From assembly GCA_903822545.1 (NCBI GenBank), contig CAIJPN010000004.1, forward strand, positions 1 through 45,973: a stretch of DNA of 45,973 bases, read 5' to 3'. Made by a program: the position numbers and the translations under genes. The notes under the pieces are model-generated. The model was not told where the DNA came from. It saw nothing but the letters and a program-made list of their open reading frames with translations, and made no database searches. This DNA comes from an uncultured Anaerolineae bacterium. Its GTDB lineage: Bacteria > Chloroflexota > Anaerolineae > Anaerolineales > Villigracilaceae. This document shows positions 16,168 through 25,056 of this stretch, piece by piece (positions within the stretch are counted from its first letter, which is position 1; the number at the start of each line of letters is the position of its first letter).

Positions 16168-16277
16168 AACTGAATCTCCGCTGCCATTAGCAGGGTTACT
16201 CTTTGCTGATTCGGGCGAGAATTGCGTTTTTTGTCAGGCAAAATGCGCAATTCTAAACCCAGGGCTTTTTCCAAATC

Positions 16278-18677
16278 TCAAGGCTTAGAGGGGTTTCTCT
16301 GTTCCAATATTTCGAGAATGCGATCTACCAGCTTTTTCATGGCAATTGGCTTGCTGATGTAATCATCTGCGCCCGCTTCCAGGCACTTTTCGCGGTCGCC
16401 CGACATTGCCAGGGCGGTGACTGCAATAATGGGCGTTTTGGCAAGCTTGGGGTCAGGATGGGCACGCAAATGGCGCATGGTTTCCATGCCATCCATGCCG
16501 GGCATTTGGATATCAACCAGGATAATATCGGGGCTGGCAGAGGGTGCACATTCCAACAGTTCAGCCCCGCTGCGCGTTGCCAACACCCTGAAACCTTTTG
16601 CTGACAGGAAATCAGAAATGGTGCTGAGTACCATTTCATTATCATCAGCCAGCATCACCAACGGAGCCTGCCCACTGGAGCCGATAATCATCACAGGCTC
16701 CACCATCCGCGACAGGTTGGCTGCTTTATTCAACTCGGTTAAGAGTTCTTCCTTGCCAAATGGCTTAACCAGGTAGCCCAACGCACCCATGCGAATAGCA
16801 TCGGCGCGGCGTTCTTCCACTGAAACGATGATGACCGGGATTTTGTGCGTGCGCGCATCCGTTTTAAGTGCATTCAGCAAATCGAGGCCTGAACCATCGG
16901 GCAAATGCAGGTCCAGCAAAATGACGCTGGGGCGCAGGAACGCCGCTTTTTCAAGCGCGCCACGGATGGTGGGATGGATTATATTGTGGATATTCAGCTC
17001 TTGAAGGTAGCGTGTGGCGTATTCAGCATCCAGTTCATTATCTTCGATAAACAGTGTGTTCCGAAGAAGCATTTCTGGTTCGTTCGGGAACAGGTTGGGT
17101 GCAGGCCTGGTGACATCGGGAGACCAGGGCAAACTGATGGTAAATCGACTGCCCTCACCGGGAGTGCTTTCCACTTTGACACTGCCTCCATGCAGTTCTG
17201 CCAGGCGCTGGACAAGCGACAACCCCAACCCGGTGCCAGAATACTGGCGCGAAAGGCTGCTATCAAGCTGCACAAACGGTTTGAAAAGTTTAACCATCTC
17301 ATCTGGTTTGATGCCGATCCCGTTATCCCACACAACGAAGCGAATCAACTTCTCTTCCGGGCTGGTAACTACATCCAGTCCCAGGCTGCCACCCTCGGGG
17401 GTAAACTTGACCGCATTGCTCAACAGGTTCACCAGCATTTGCTTCAAACGGCGCACATCGGCGCGGATGATCCCGGCAGCGGGATCAAGGTTGAAACTGA
17501 CATTTTGCTGCCGCTGGCTCGCCACGCCCTTTACCAGTTGCAGGCTCGCCTGGCAAATATCTGAAACCGAGAACGGCTCAAAACGCATATCCAGTTTGGC
17601 AGCTTCAATTTTAGACAGGTCAAGGATGTCGTTGATCAAATCCAGCAAATGGCGGCCGCTAGTTTCGATGGTTTTTAAGGCCTTGAGTTGTTTGTCATTC
17701 AAAGGCCCGTAGGTGAACAATTGCAAAGCTTCGGAAAGCCCCAAGATACCCGTTAATGGGGTGCGCAATTCATGGCTCATACTCGCCAGGAACTCATCCT
17801 TCAAACGTGAGGCCTTCTCTAGCGCAGCATTGGCAGCGCTGAGTTTGTCACGGCTATCGCGCAAAACTTCTTCAGCCTGCTTGCGCTCGGTGATATCGAT
17901 TGTGTAACCCGCCAGCATGGTTTTCTCTCCCAGGATGATGGGAAATTTGATGGTAGTATAGTTGCGGCCATTCAAATCCTCGTCCAGCTTGATCATGTGC
18001 TGGTGTGAGACAACATCCCAATCATCAGCCATGATTTTTTTCGCCAGGGCAGCCGGAAAAAGCTCTTCCATTGTTTTTCCGGCCATTTTCGAGCCGGGTA
18101 CGCCAATCATTTCATCAAAATTTTCGCTGGCGGCCAAAACCCGGTTTTCAGACGAAGTAACAGATTTGATATAAGCATAAATCGGCGAGTTGTGGATAAA
18201 CAGGTCAAACAAGGCCTGGTTTTCCCGCAGGGTTTTTTCTGCCTGGCGGCGTTCAGCCAGTTCGGCCTGGGCCTGTTTATAGAGCGCACGCAGTGAAAGA
18301 TGCGTGTTTACCCGTACAAGCACCTCTTTTTCCTGGAACGGCTTGGTAACATAATCCACGCCACCCACCGCAAAACCCTGAACCTTGCTATCCACATCGT
18401 CCAGGGCACTGATAAATATGATCGGGATATCATGGGTTACCGGGTCGGCTTTGAGCTGCTCGGCCACTTCATAACCGCTCATTCCCGGCATCATAATATC
18501 CAGCAAAATCAGGTCTGGGGGAACAGAGCGAACAGCCGTCAGCCCAATAGGCCCACTGGGAGCCAGCCGAACTTTGTATTGCCTGGCCAAAATTTGGTTA
18601 AGCAACCGCAAATTGTCAGGGGTGTCATCGATGATGAGGATATCTGCCTGGGGGCCTGGTTTGGTTAATTCTGGCAT
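16278..18677 (-). CDS. Hybrid histidine kinase: REC-PAS-HisKA-HATPase-REC-REC
   Basis: 799 residues, no membrane segment. The order is receiver 1 (about 11-128, acceptor D60), a PAS domain (about 150-270, closing YTIDITERKQ), HisKA with His302 in FLASMSHELRTPL, and an ATPase with N-L-L-S-N-A-V-K-F, D-N-G-I-G and G-T-G-L-G-L. Receiver 2 (about 550-665, acceptor in VILLDLHLPD) and receiver 3 (about 678-795, acceptor in IILVDIQMPG) complete it. Three receivers on one kinase suggest a phosphorelay hub. No Hpt domain is recognisable in the protein. The gene follows the dCache kinase by 27 bp and is followed by its shorter paralogue after 110 bp. A strong ribosome-binding site is not apparent before the ATG. 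Confidence 0.9.
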   Translation of the reverse strand: MPELTKPGPQADILIIDDTPDNLRLLNQILARQYKVRLAPSGPIGLTAVRSVPPDLILLDIMMPGMSGYEVAEQLKADPVTHDIPIIFISALDDVDSKVQGFAVGGVDYVTKPFQEKEVLVRVNTHLSLRALYKQAQAELAERRQAEKTLRENQALFDLFIHNSPIYAYIKSVTSSENRVLAASENFDEMIGVPGSKMAGKTMEELFPAALAKKIMADDWDVVSHQHMIKLDEDLNGRNYTTIKFPIILGEKTMLAGYTIDITERKQAEEVLRDSRDKLSAANAALEKASRLKDEFLASMSHELRTPLTGILGLSEALQLFTYGPLNDKQLKALKTIETSGRHLLDLINDILDLSKIEAAKLDMRFEPFSVSDICQASLQLVKGVASQRQQNVSFNLDPAAGIIRADVRRLKQMLVNLLSNAVKFTPEGGSLGLDVVTSPEEKLIRFVVWDNGIGIKPDEMVKLFKPFVQLDSSLSRQYSGTGLGLSLVQRLAELHGGSVKVESTPGEGSRFTISLPWSPDVTRPAPNLFPNEPEMLLRNTLFIEDNELDAEYATRYLQELNIHNIIHPTIRGALEKAAFLRPSVILLDLHLPDGSGLDLLNALKTDARTHKIPVIIVSVEERRADAIRMGALGYLVKPFGKEELLTELNKAANLSRMVEPVMIIGSSGQAPLVMLADDNEMVLSTISDFLSAKGFRVLATRSGAELLECAPSASPDIILVDIQMPGMDGMETMRHLRAHPDPKLAKTPIIAVTALAMSGDREKCLEAGADDYISKPIAMKKLVDRILEILEQRNPSKP

Positions 18678-18704
18678 GGGTAAAATTCCACATTACGCAA
18701 ATGG

Positions 18705-21296
18705 TTATAGTGAATCGATCAGAGCGCAAATGCCATCATAATCAAAGTGATAGAGCATTTCTGCCAACGTTTTGCTTAGATCAGGATAAGCGTCTTCGAT
18801 TTCCTTGATAAGAGTTTGCATTTTAAGAACGTCCGCTTCAAGAACAGCCCGAAGCAAACTTTGTTTCCATTCATTGGGAGGGGCGGGCAACAATCTCTCG
18901 GCAGTGGATTTTTCCTGCCCGGCCCTGTCTGTGGGTTCCGTTTCAGAGACAAATTGCACACCCAGGTGTTTCTTCAAAATTCCAGCGATCTGGCCCTGAC
19001 GCACCGGCTTACGCAGGAAATCGTCACAGCCCTGGGTCAAGACGGCATCACGAGCGTCATTAAAGGCGTGAGCTGTGAGCATGATAATAATCGTTTTTTC
19101 TCCTTGCGGAGTGGCCTTAATGCGTTTGGTGGTTTCCAAACCATCCAAGAGGGGCATGAACATATCCATAAAGATCAGGTGAGGCTGCCATTCACCCGCA
19201 ATAACCAGGGTTTCTTCCCCATTGACGGCTTCGCGCACATCAAATCCAAAGGATGTCAGCATTTTTGCCAGGAATAGCCGGTTGGCGTCTCCATCTTCCG
19301 CGATCAGCACCCGGAAGGAACGACCATCAGCCGCCACCTGCCCGGGGGCCAGGTGCACATCCATTTCGGGCGCTGTCGAAAGATCGTGGGGGGCGCTGCT
19401 CAAAACCAATATCTCAAAGCTAAAGGTGGAACCCACCCCGGGCTGGCTGTTCACCATCAGCGTGCCACCCAGCAATTCCACATGCTGGTGGCTGATCGTT
19501 AGCCCCAAACCAGTGCCCTGCTGGGACAAATTCGAGTCACGGATCTGCACAAAAGGCTCAAAGATGTGCGTCAGGTTCTCAGACTTGATACCAATACCCG
19601 TATCTTCCACCAAAAATCTCAGGCGGCAGCGCCGGAAGATGGAATCTTCTGGATGGGGCGCATCCTCCACCAGGTAAATTCGCAAGGCCACCCCGCCCGT
19701 CGATGTGAATTTAATGGCATTGCCCATCAGGTTGATGAGTACCTGGCGCAGCTTCCCGTCATCTGATGTGATGAACTGGGGCACATTCGGCGCGTATTCG
19801 ACCATGAGTTTGAGCCCTTTTTGCCTGGCGCGGATGGCGAACATTTCGCCCAGGCCCTTGACCATGTTGTGAAGGTCAAAGGTATGAGCGCGCACATCCG
19901 CCCGCCCCGATTCTATCTTGGACAGGTCAAGGATGTCGTTGATCAGTCCGAGCAAGTGCTCGCCGCTGCGGTTGATTATTTCAACATTTTCGCGCTGTGA
20001 GGGGGTCAGCGTTTTGTCATAAGACATCAACTCACTGAAACCCAGGATGGCATTCAGCGGTGTGCGCAGCTCGTGGCTCATGTTGGCCAGGAAGATGCTT
20101 TTGGCGCGGTTGGCAGCTTCGGCGGCTTCTTTGGCTTTCACCAGTTCCTGTTCGGTGCGGTTCTTGGCTTCCATACTGTTCAGAAACTCGTTAAACCAGC
20201 GCATCAATTTGCCAACTTCGTCTGTGCGGTGTTCATCCAACCGGATGTGCCAGTTGAAAGTCTCGTTTTGGATTTGCTGGAAATACTCGGTGATCTGCGC
20301 CAGTGGGCGGATGATTGTCCGAGAGACAATCATCACAATTAGCCCAATAAATGCCAGGCTCATTACCAAAACCACCAGGGTTACGTTGCGAATCGTATCG
20401 GCGCTGGCTGTCAGGTTTTTGTAGGGAATCAGGCTGACAATCAACCAGCCATTCACATCCGATTTGGTATGCGTTACCAGCATTTTCATACCATTGACAT
20501 CGGTCACAACACTATCGTCGGTCAACTTCCCGATGAAAGCGGGCATCACCGATACGCCAATGTAATTACGATCGGGGTGGTAGATCAGCCGCCCGGCGCT
20601 ATCGATGATAATGAAATAAGCGCCTGACCCTATTTGCAGGCTGGAAAAGTGCTCATAGATGCTGTCTACGCTGTAATTGACCAGCAGCAAGGCCCCCTGT
20701 TTTTCTTGCAAAGTCCTGGCGTCCACGGTTTGGAATAGCCTGGCAGCTGTGATCACTTTGGCATGGGTTGAATTGCTGTTAACATTATCTTCCACCCCAA
20801 CCCAGGTTACCAGGCTCTCAGAAGCCTGCGCCTGTTCTGTGACTTTGTCGAGCACAGCCTGGTTGGTTCCTTCAACATTCAGTGTGTCGCCAACATGATA
20901 ATGTGCGCCGCCGGGAGTGAAAATATCAATCGAAACCAGCCCTTTTGCGCCACTGTACCCGCTAAGGATGTAACCAATGCGTGATTTCGTCGCCAACTCT
21001 GTAAAAATATTTGGCGATTTGGAGACATCATCAATCGCGTTTTTAATATCATCCACACCTGAAATGTTGATAATCAGGCTTTCAATTTCCTGGAAAAGCA
21101 CATCCAGGTAATCCCTTTGGGCATTGACCAGCGCCTGGTTGTAATGCGTAACATCCTGCTCGATCACCGAACGCGAATAATAATCCGAGACAAGGTCCAA
21201 CACCAGCAAAGGCAGGATGCTTGCCAGGGACAGGTACACAGCCAAACTGAGCGCCAGGCTGGGGCTACGCCAGGCGCGCAAAGATTTATTGGGCAT
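18705..21296 (-). CDS. Membrane hybrid histidine kinase: dCache-HAMP-HisKA-HATPase-REC
   Basis: 863 residues. Transmembrane helix 1 (about 13-36) and helix 2 (about 304-326) bracket an extracytoplasmic region of about 265 residues with double-Cache features, such as GAYFIIIDSAGRLIYHPD and WLIVSLIPYKNL near its end. A HAMP domain starts at RTIIRPLAQITEYF. HisKA carries His408 in FLANMSHELRTPLNAIL. The ATPase has N-L-M-G-N-A-I-K-F, D-T-G-I-G and G-T-G-L-G-L. A C-terminal receiver (about 668-790) has its acceptor in HLIFMDMFMPLLDG. A helical tail of about 60 residues ends the protein. The gene start overlaps the 3' end of a sugar-binding lipoprotein gene by 11 bp. The two are therefore co-translated, and the lipoprotein is the likely ligand-presenting partner of the Cache region. 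Confidence 0.92.
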   Translation of the reverse strand: MPNKSLRAWRSPSLALSLAVYLSLASILPLLVLDLVSDYYSRSVIEQDVTHYNQALVNAQRDYLDVLFQEIESLIINISGVDDIKNAIDDVSKSPNIFTELATKSRIGYILSGYSGAKGLVSIDIFTPGGAHYHVGDTLNVEGTNQAVLDKVTEQAQASESLVTWVGVEDNVNSNSTHAKVITAARLFQTVDARTLQEKQGALLLVNYSVDSIYEHFSSLQIGSGAYFIIIDSAGRLIYHPDRNYIGVSVMPAFIGKLTDDSVVTDVNGMKMLVTHTKSDVNGWLIVSLIPYKNLTASADTIRNVTLVVLVMSLAFIGLIVMIVSRTIIRPLAQITEYFQQIQNETFNWHIRLDEHRTDEVGKLMRWFNEFLNSMEAKNRTEQELVKAKEAAEAANRAKSIFLANMSHELRTPLNAILGFSELMSYDKTLTPSQRENVEIINRSGEHLLGLINDILDLSKIESGRADVRAHTFDLHNMVKGLGEMFAIRARQKGLKLMVEYAPNVPQFITSDDGKLRQVLINLMGNAIKFTSTGGVALRIYLVEDAPHPEDSIFRRCRLRFLVEDTGIGIKSENLTHIFEPFVQIRDSNLSQQGTGLGLTISHQHVELLGGTLMVNSQPGVGSTFSFEILVLSSAPHDLSTAPEMDVHLAPGQVAADGRSFRVLIAEDGDANRLFLAKMLTSFGFDVREAVNGEETLVIAGEWQPHLIFMDMFMPLLDGLETTKRIKATPQGEKTIIIMLTAHAFNDARDAVLTQGCDDFLRKPVRQGQIAGILKKHLGVQFVSETEPTDRAGQEKSTAERLLPAPPNEWKQSLLRAVLEADVLKMQTLIKEIEDAYPDLSKTLAEMLYHFDYDGICALIDSL

Positions 21297-22281
21297 TTTC
21301 TGCAGTTACAAGTTTCACATCCAACAGGGTCAATGCATCCACCTTTTCTCCCTGGAGCTTCCGGATGGCAAGCTGTACGCCCGTATAAGCCTGGAAAGCC
21401 GCCTGCTGGTCAATTGTGGATTGAAGTGAACCATCTTTCAGCATGGGCATGGCTTCGGCCAGGGCATCGTAGGCTGCCACCTTGACATCGGTCTTACCGT
21501 TATCTTTAAGGTACTGGATTACGCCGAAAGCCATCATATCGTTAGCGCAAAAAACCAGCTTGACATCCGGATATTCTTTAAACAACCTGGCAGCCAGGGT
21601 GTTGGCATCATCAATCTTCCAGTTGGCCGATTCAGATGCGACAATCTCAATGTTTTTATTCTCAGAAAAAGCCCTCTCAGCGCCAGCTTTACGATCCTGG
21701 GCATTCTTGGCAGTGGTGATGCCTTCCAGGATAATCGCCTGGGCAGGTACACTCACATCCTTGCTGATGTACTGCGCTGAGAGATATGCGCCATCTTCAT
21801 TATCTACGCTAATAAAGGGCACATCCGTCAACCCAATCTTTTCCATCGACTGCGCATCCAGCTGGTTATCAATATTGATGATAACAATGCCGGCATCCTG
21901 GGCTTTCTTCAACACCGGAATCAACTGCACCGAATCTGCCGGAGCAATCAAGATGGCATCCACCTGATCCTGGATCAATTCCTCGATAATGGTGATTTGC
22001 TGCTCCACAGAAGTTTCCTGCGCACCCGTTTTGACAATCAGGTTGATACCCAGTTCCTTCTCAGCTTTGCGGGCGCCCTTTTCCATCTCCACAAAGAAAG
22101 GGTTCGTCAGGGTTTTCATCACCAGGGCAATAGTGTATTTTTCAGCTTCAGGCGTATTGTTACTCTGCGGCGCTTCTGTCACTTCCGGCACCAACAGTGA
22201 AGTGTCAGGCGCTTTCTGCCCACAGGCAGTACCCAACAGGATAATAACCAAAAATAGTGTCGCAAACTGGATTTTTTTCAT
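21286..22281 (-). CDS. RbsB-like sugar-binding lipoprotein, likely receptor for the adjacent kinase
   Basis: 331 residues from the ATG at 22281, chosen because AAGGAG sits just before it and the lipoprotein signal starts there (lipobox L-G-T-A-C, Cys20). The mature protein has the two-lobed type I periplasmic-binding fold of the ribose/galactose family: YTIALVMKTLTNPFFVEMEKG at the first strand-helix, QVDAILIAPADS, IVIINIDNQLD, VKLVFCANDMMAFG and VKVAAYDALAEAM. Such proteins normally feed ABC importers, but no permease or ATPase gene is near. The next gene in the operon is a kinase with a periplasmic sensor, overlapping by 11 bp. The arrangement recalls LuxP-LuxQ and TorT-TorS, where a binding protein acts as co-receptor. 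The ligand, a sugar or similar, is unknown. Confidence 0.87.
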   Translation of the reverse strand: MKKIQFATLFLVIILLGTACGQKAPDTSLLVPEVTEAPQSNNTPEAEKYTIALVMKTLTNPFFVEMEKGARKAEKELGINLIVKTGAQETSVEQQITIIEELIQDQVDAILIAPADSVQLIPVLKKAQDAGIVIINIDNQLDAQSMEKIGLTDVPFISVDNEDGAYLSAQYISKDVSVPAQAIILEGITTAKNAQDRKAGAERAFSENKNIEIVASESANWKIDDANTLAARLFKEYPDVKLVFCANDMMAFGVIQYLKDNGKTDVKVAAYDALAEAMPMLKDGSLQSTIDQQAAFQAYTGVQLAIRKLQGEKVDALTLLDVKLVTAENAQ

Positions 22282-22384
22282 TGTATTTTCTCCTTCGCAT
22301 TTTGCTTCGTACACGAGATAACTCTTTACAATCCCAGCGTGCAGGCTAAGTCCAATCGATTGCGCCTGTCTTCACATAGCACAA

Positions 22385-22390
22385 ATTATA
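22385..22390 (-). promoter_or_regulatory. Possible -10 box for the lipoprotein-kinase operon
   Basis: Perfect TATAAT on the minus strand in an AT-rich stretch, placing transcription start about 95-100 nt before the lipoprotein ATG. The -35 region at 16-18 bp spacing is poor (TGCTGT-like), so an activator would be needed, or the match is chance. Confidence 0.35.
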
Positions 22391-22634
22391 GTTTTAAATT
22401 AGCCCGGTACAGCACGCTGATTCTTTCGTACAATCTGATTCTCCCTCTCTTTTCCCGAATAACAGCCCGGCCTTGATTGACCTTGCAGAACTGAAAACTG
22501 TCTGACTGGGTACAAACCACCATCCACCGGCCAATTTCCACCCGGACCAAACCCACACTTGAGTTAAAACAAAACCAAATTTATAACGGCAAATAGGCAT
22601 TGCCAGGTTAGCAACCCGCATCACGATTTTGCAT

Positions 22635-22640
22635 TACAAT
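22635..22640 (+). promoter_or_regulatory. Possible -10 box for a leaderless MFS transcript
   Basis: TACAAT ends 8 nt before the ATG at 22649, and the intervening CCCCCCAC contains no Shine-Dalgarno sequence. If used, the transcript would start at or next to the A of the start codon. No good -35 hexamer was found at normal spacing. Confidence 0.3.
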
Positions 22641-22648
22641 CCCCCCAC

Positions 22649-23797
22649 ATGATCTACCTGCTGATTGAATTTATCGACGAACTCGTCTTTGGTGTGCACG
22701 AATCCGCCTGGCCGCTCATCCGCGCCGATTTTGGGCTAAACTATGCCCAAATCGGCCTGCTGATGGGCCTGCCAGCCATCATTGCCAGCTTCATTGAGCC
22801 ATTCCTTGGCATCCTGGGCGATACCTGGAAGCGCCGCGTACTCATCCTGGGTGGTGGGGCGTTTTTCGTACTGGCACTGGTACTCACCGGCCTCAGCCGC
22901 TCATTTTTACCACTGCTCTTTGCCACCATCCTGTTTCACCCGGCTTCCGGCGCATTTGTCAGCCTGTCACAGGGTACATTGGTCGATTCGGAACCAGAGC
23001 GCGAAGAACTCAACATGGCGCGCTGGACTTTCGCCGGTTCACTCGGCGTCACTCTCGGCCCATTCCTATTGATGGGTGTCCTGGCATTGGGATTTGGCTG
23101 GCGACCAGCCTTTTTTATCCTGGCCCTGCTTTCCGCCCTGACGCTTTTCTTCGCCATTCGCCACATTCCCCACGCTGAGAATCCTCACGCCGACTTCCCC
23201 AGCGTGGAAGATTTCCTGCAAAATGCAAAAAAAGCCCTGGCACAGCTCCGCAACAAAGCCATCCTGCGCTGGCTGGTGCTACTGGAATTCTCAGACCTGA
23301 TGCTGGATGTGCTGCTCGGCTACCTGGCACTCTACTTCGTGGATGTAGCCGGATTTGCGCCAGGAACTGCCGGGTGGGCCGTTGCCATCTGGACGGTGGT
23401 TGGCCTGTTGGGCGATTTCCTGCTGATCCCACTCGTCAAACGGGTGCGCGGTCTCGACTATCTGCGCATCAGCGTGATCGCCGAACTGATTCTCTTCCCA
23501 CTCTTTCTTCTTTCTTCTCCCCCCTGGCTGAAGCTGGTACTGGTAGCGCTGCTCGGCCTGTTCAACTCCGGCTGGTACGCCATTCTAAAAGCTAACCTAT
23601 ACGCCGAACTGCCCGGCCAGCCCGGTACCGTCCTGGTGTTAGATAACATCGCAGGTATGTTTGGCAAACTCCTGCCTATGGCCCTCGGCCTGGCCGCCGA
23701 TGCTTTTGGCCTGAAAGTAGCCATGTGGCTGCTGCTGGCCGGGCCAGTGGCCTTGTTTATTGGACTCCCACGAAAGGCAGTTGCAAGTGGTAAGTGA
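22649..23797 (+). CDS. Major facilitator superfamily transporter
   Basis: 382 residues with about twelve hydrophobic segments in two halves. The first half has GLLMGLPAIIASFIEPFLGI followed by LGDTWKRRVL, a version of the conserved cytoplasmic loop 2-3 motif of MFS carriers (G-D-x-x-x-R-R). A charged central loop (about 175-205) separates the halves. The second half begins LRWLVLLEFSDLMLDVLLGY. The substrate cannot be told. The family moves sugars, drugs, ions or metabolites by proton coupling. The last codons (SGK and the stop) are supplied by a repeat shared with the hemW leader, so the C-terminal end may have been altered by it. hemW starts 52 bp downstream. Confidence 0.87.
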   Translation: MIYLLIEFIDELVFGVHESAWPLIRADFGLNYAQIGLLMGLPAIIASFIEPFLGILGDTWKRRVLILGGGAFFVLALVLTGLSRSFLPLLFATILFHPASGAFVSLSQGTLVDSEPEREELNMARWTFAGSLGVTLGPFLLMGVLALGFGWRPAFFILALLSALTLFFAIRHIPHAENPHADFPSVEDFLQNAKKALAQLRNKAILRWLVLLEFSDLMLDVLLGYLALYFVDVAGFAPGTAGWAVAIWTVVGLLGDFLLIPLVKRVRGLDYLRISVIAELILFPLFLLSSPPWLKLVLVALLGLFNSGWYAILKANLYAELPGQPGTVLVLDNIAGMFGKLLPMALGLAADAFGLKVAMWLLLAGPVALFIGLPRKAVASGK

Positions 23798-23849
23798 TAA
23801 GTGGAAAGAAAACTTACCACCTACCACCTACCACTCTCCACTTTCCACT
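23786..23849. repeat. Interleaved inverted repeat at the MFS stop / hemW leader
   Basis: The segment is built from GTGGTAAGT- and GTGGAAAG-like units on the left and their complements on the right (ACTTACCAC, CTACCAC twice, CTTTCCAC). GTGGTAAGT (23787-23795) pairs with 23812-23820, and GTGGAAAG (23801-23808) pairs with 23841-23848. The two pairings interleave, so they are either alternatives or form a pseudoknot. It contains the MFS stop codon and ends at the hemW ATG, which has no Shine-Dalgarno sequence. Confidence 0.6.
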
Positions 23850-25052
23850 ATGACTTACTCTCTCTACCTCCACATCCCCTTTTGCCGCCATCGCTGCGCA
23901 TATTGCGACTTTAACACCTATGCCGGGCAGGATGACTCGCTCCCAGCCTATGTCAATGCCCTGTGTAACGAGATCAAAGCTACGGGTAGCTCCATCTCCA
24001 GCCGGGAGAGGGTGGGGGACGAGGGGAGCGTTGCAACCATTTTCTTTGGCGGCGGCACGCCCTCGCTGCTAACAGTAACCCACTACCAGGATATTTTCCA
24101 GAATATTTTTGAGCACTTCACAGTTTCACCCGAAGCTGAAATCTCGCTGGAAGCCAACCCCGGCACGGTTTCGCCGGAATACTTGAAGAGTTTGCGCAAA
24201 ATCGGCTTCAACCGCATCAGCTACGGTGTGCAAAGCACCAACCCGCTGGAATTGCGTATGTTGGAGCGTATTCACGGCTATGGGGATGTGGTGGATGCGG
24301 TGCGCTGGTCGCGGGCTGCCGGTTTTGAGAATTTGAACCTGGACTTGATCTACGGCCTGCCCGAACAGACCCTGGAAAGCTGGCAGCGTACCGTTAAATT
24401 GGTTGTGGGGCTGCGCCCCGAGCATCTCTCCGCTTACGCGCTGACACTGGAGCATGGCACACCCTTTGGCCGCTGGGCCGCCAAAGGGCTTCTCCCCATC
24501 CCCGACCCCGACCTGGCCGCCGATATGTACGAGTGGACGATGGATTTCCTGGCAGGCGAGGGCTACGTGCAGTACGAAATTAGCAACTGGGCGCGAGAGA
24601 ATTCAAAGTTCCAGTGCCGCCACAACCTGCAATACTGGCGCAATCTCAACTACCTCGGCCTGGGCGCGGGCGCACACGGCTATGCTGACGGGGTGCGCTA
24701 CTCCAACGTACTGCGCATCAAAACCTACATCGACCGGCTCTCGCCCCCGCTTCCGTCTTCCGTCTTTCCTTTATCTCCCGCCGTTGTCAACCATCACCGC
24801 AACACTCCCCGCGAAGATATGGCCGAAACCATGATGACCTGCCTGCGCCTGACACTGGAAGGTGTAACCGACGAAACCTTCCGTGCCCGCTTCGGCCTGG
24901 GCTTGCTCGATGCCTACCCGCAAGAAATCAAAAAAATGACCAGCCTGGGACTGCTCGAATGGCACCCCCCTGCCCCGGGGGCAAAAACCCTGCGTCTGAC
25001 CCGTCACGGACGACTGCTCGGCAACCAGGTTTTCATGCAATTTTTGGATTAA
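23850..25052 (+). CDS. hemW: HemW, radical SAM heme chaperone / coproporphyrinogen oxidase-like
   Basis: 400 residues from the ATG at 23850, chosen because the conserved start MTYSLYLHIPFC begins there. An in-frame extension upstream is only the end of the MFS gene and repeat. The radical-SAM cluster is C12-x3-C16-x2-C19 in PFCRHRCAYCDF. The residue two places after the third cysteine is phenylalanine, as in HemW, where true HemN has a fourth cysteine. Also present are FFGGGTPSLL, EISLEANPGTV, GFNRISYGVQS and LDLIYGLPEQT. HemW binds heme and delivers it to respiratory enzymes. Older annotations call it oxygen-independent coproporphyrinogen III oxidase. A linker around residues 290-305 (LSPPLPSSVFPLSPAV) is low-complexity. 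dnaJ-like follows after 4 bp. Confidence 0.9.
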   Translation: MTYSLYLHIPFCRHRCAYCDFNTYAGQDDSLPAYVNALCNEIKATGSSISSRERVGDEGSVATIFFGGGTPSLLTVTHYQDIFQNIFEHFTVSPEAEISLEANPGTVSPEYLKSLRKIGFNRISYGVQSTNPLELRMLERIHGYGDVVDAVRWSRAAGFENLNLDLIYGLPEQTLESWQRTVKLVVGLRPEHLSAYALTLEHGTPFGRWAAKGLLPIPDPDLAADMYEWTMDFLAGEGYVQYEISNWARENSKFQCRHNLQYWRNLNYLGLGAGAHGYADGVRYSNVLRIKTYIDRLSPPLPSSVFPLSPAVVNHHRNTPREDMAETMMTCLRLTLEGVTDETFRARFGLGLLDAYPQEIKKMTSLGLLEWHPPAPGAKTLRLTRHGRLLGNQVFMQFLD

Positions 25053-25056
25053 TCCC

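Larger units (their letters stand above)
22282..22648. other. Intergenic region, divergent control of the receptor operon and MFS gene
   Basis: About 367 bp with no convincing gene (a 76-codon frame at 22394-22624 has no protein-like features). On the minus strand a perfect -10 hexamer TATAAT (22385-22390) lies about 100 bp before the lipoprotein gene, with only a weak -35. A 10-bp palindrome CAATCGATTG lies between that box and the gene. On the plus strand TACAAT (22635-22640) stands 8 bp before the MFS start. Confidence 0.4.

Noticed and set aside
16905-17712. Frames of 219 and 232 codons on the plus strand
   Set aside because: Both are antisense to the ATPase and receiver parts of the 799-residue kinase and look unlike proteins.
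21286-22281. Binding protein as part of an ordinary ABC sugar importer
   Set aside because: No permease or ATPase gene is adjacent, and the gene overlaps a sensor kinase gene.
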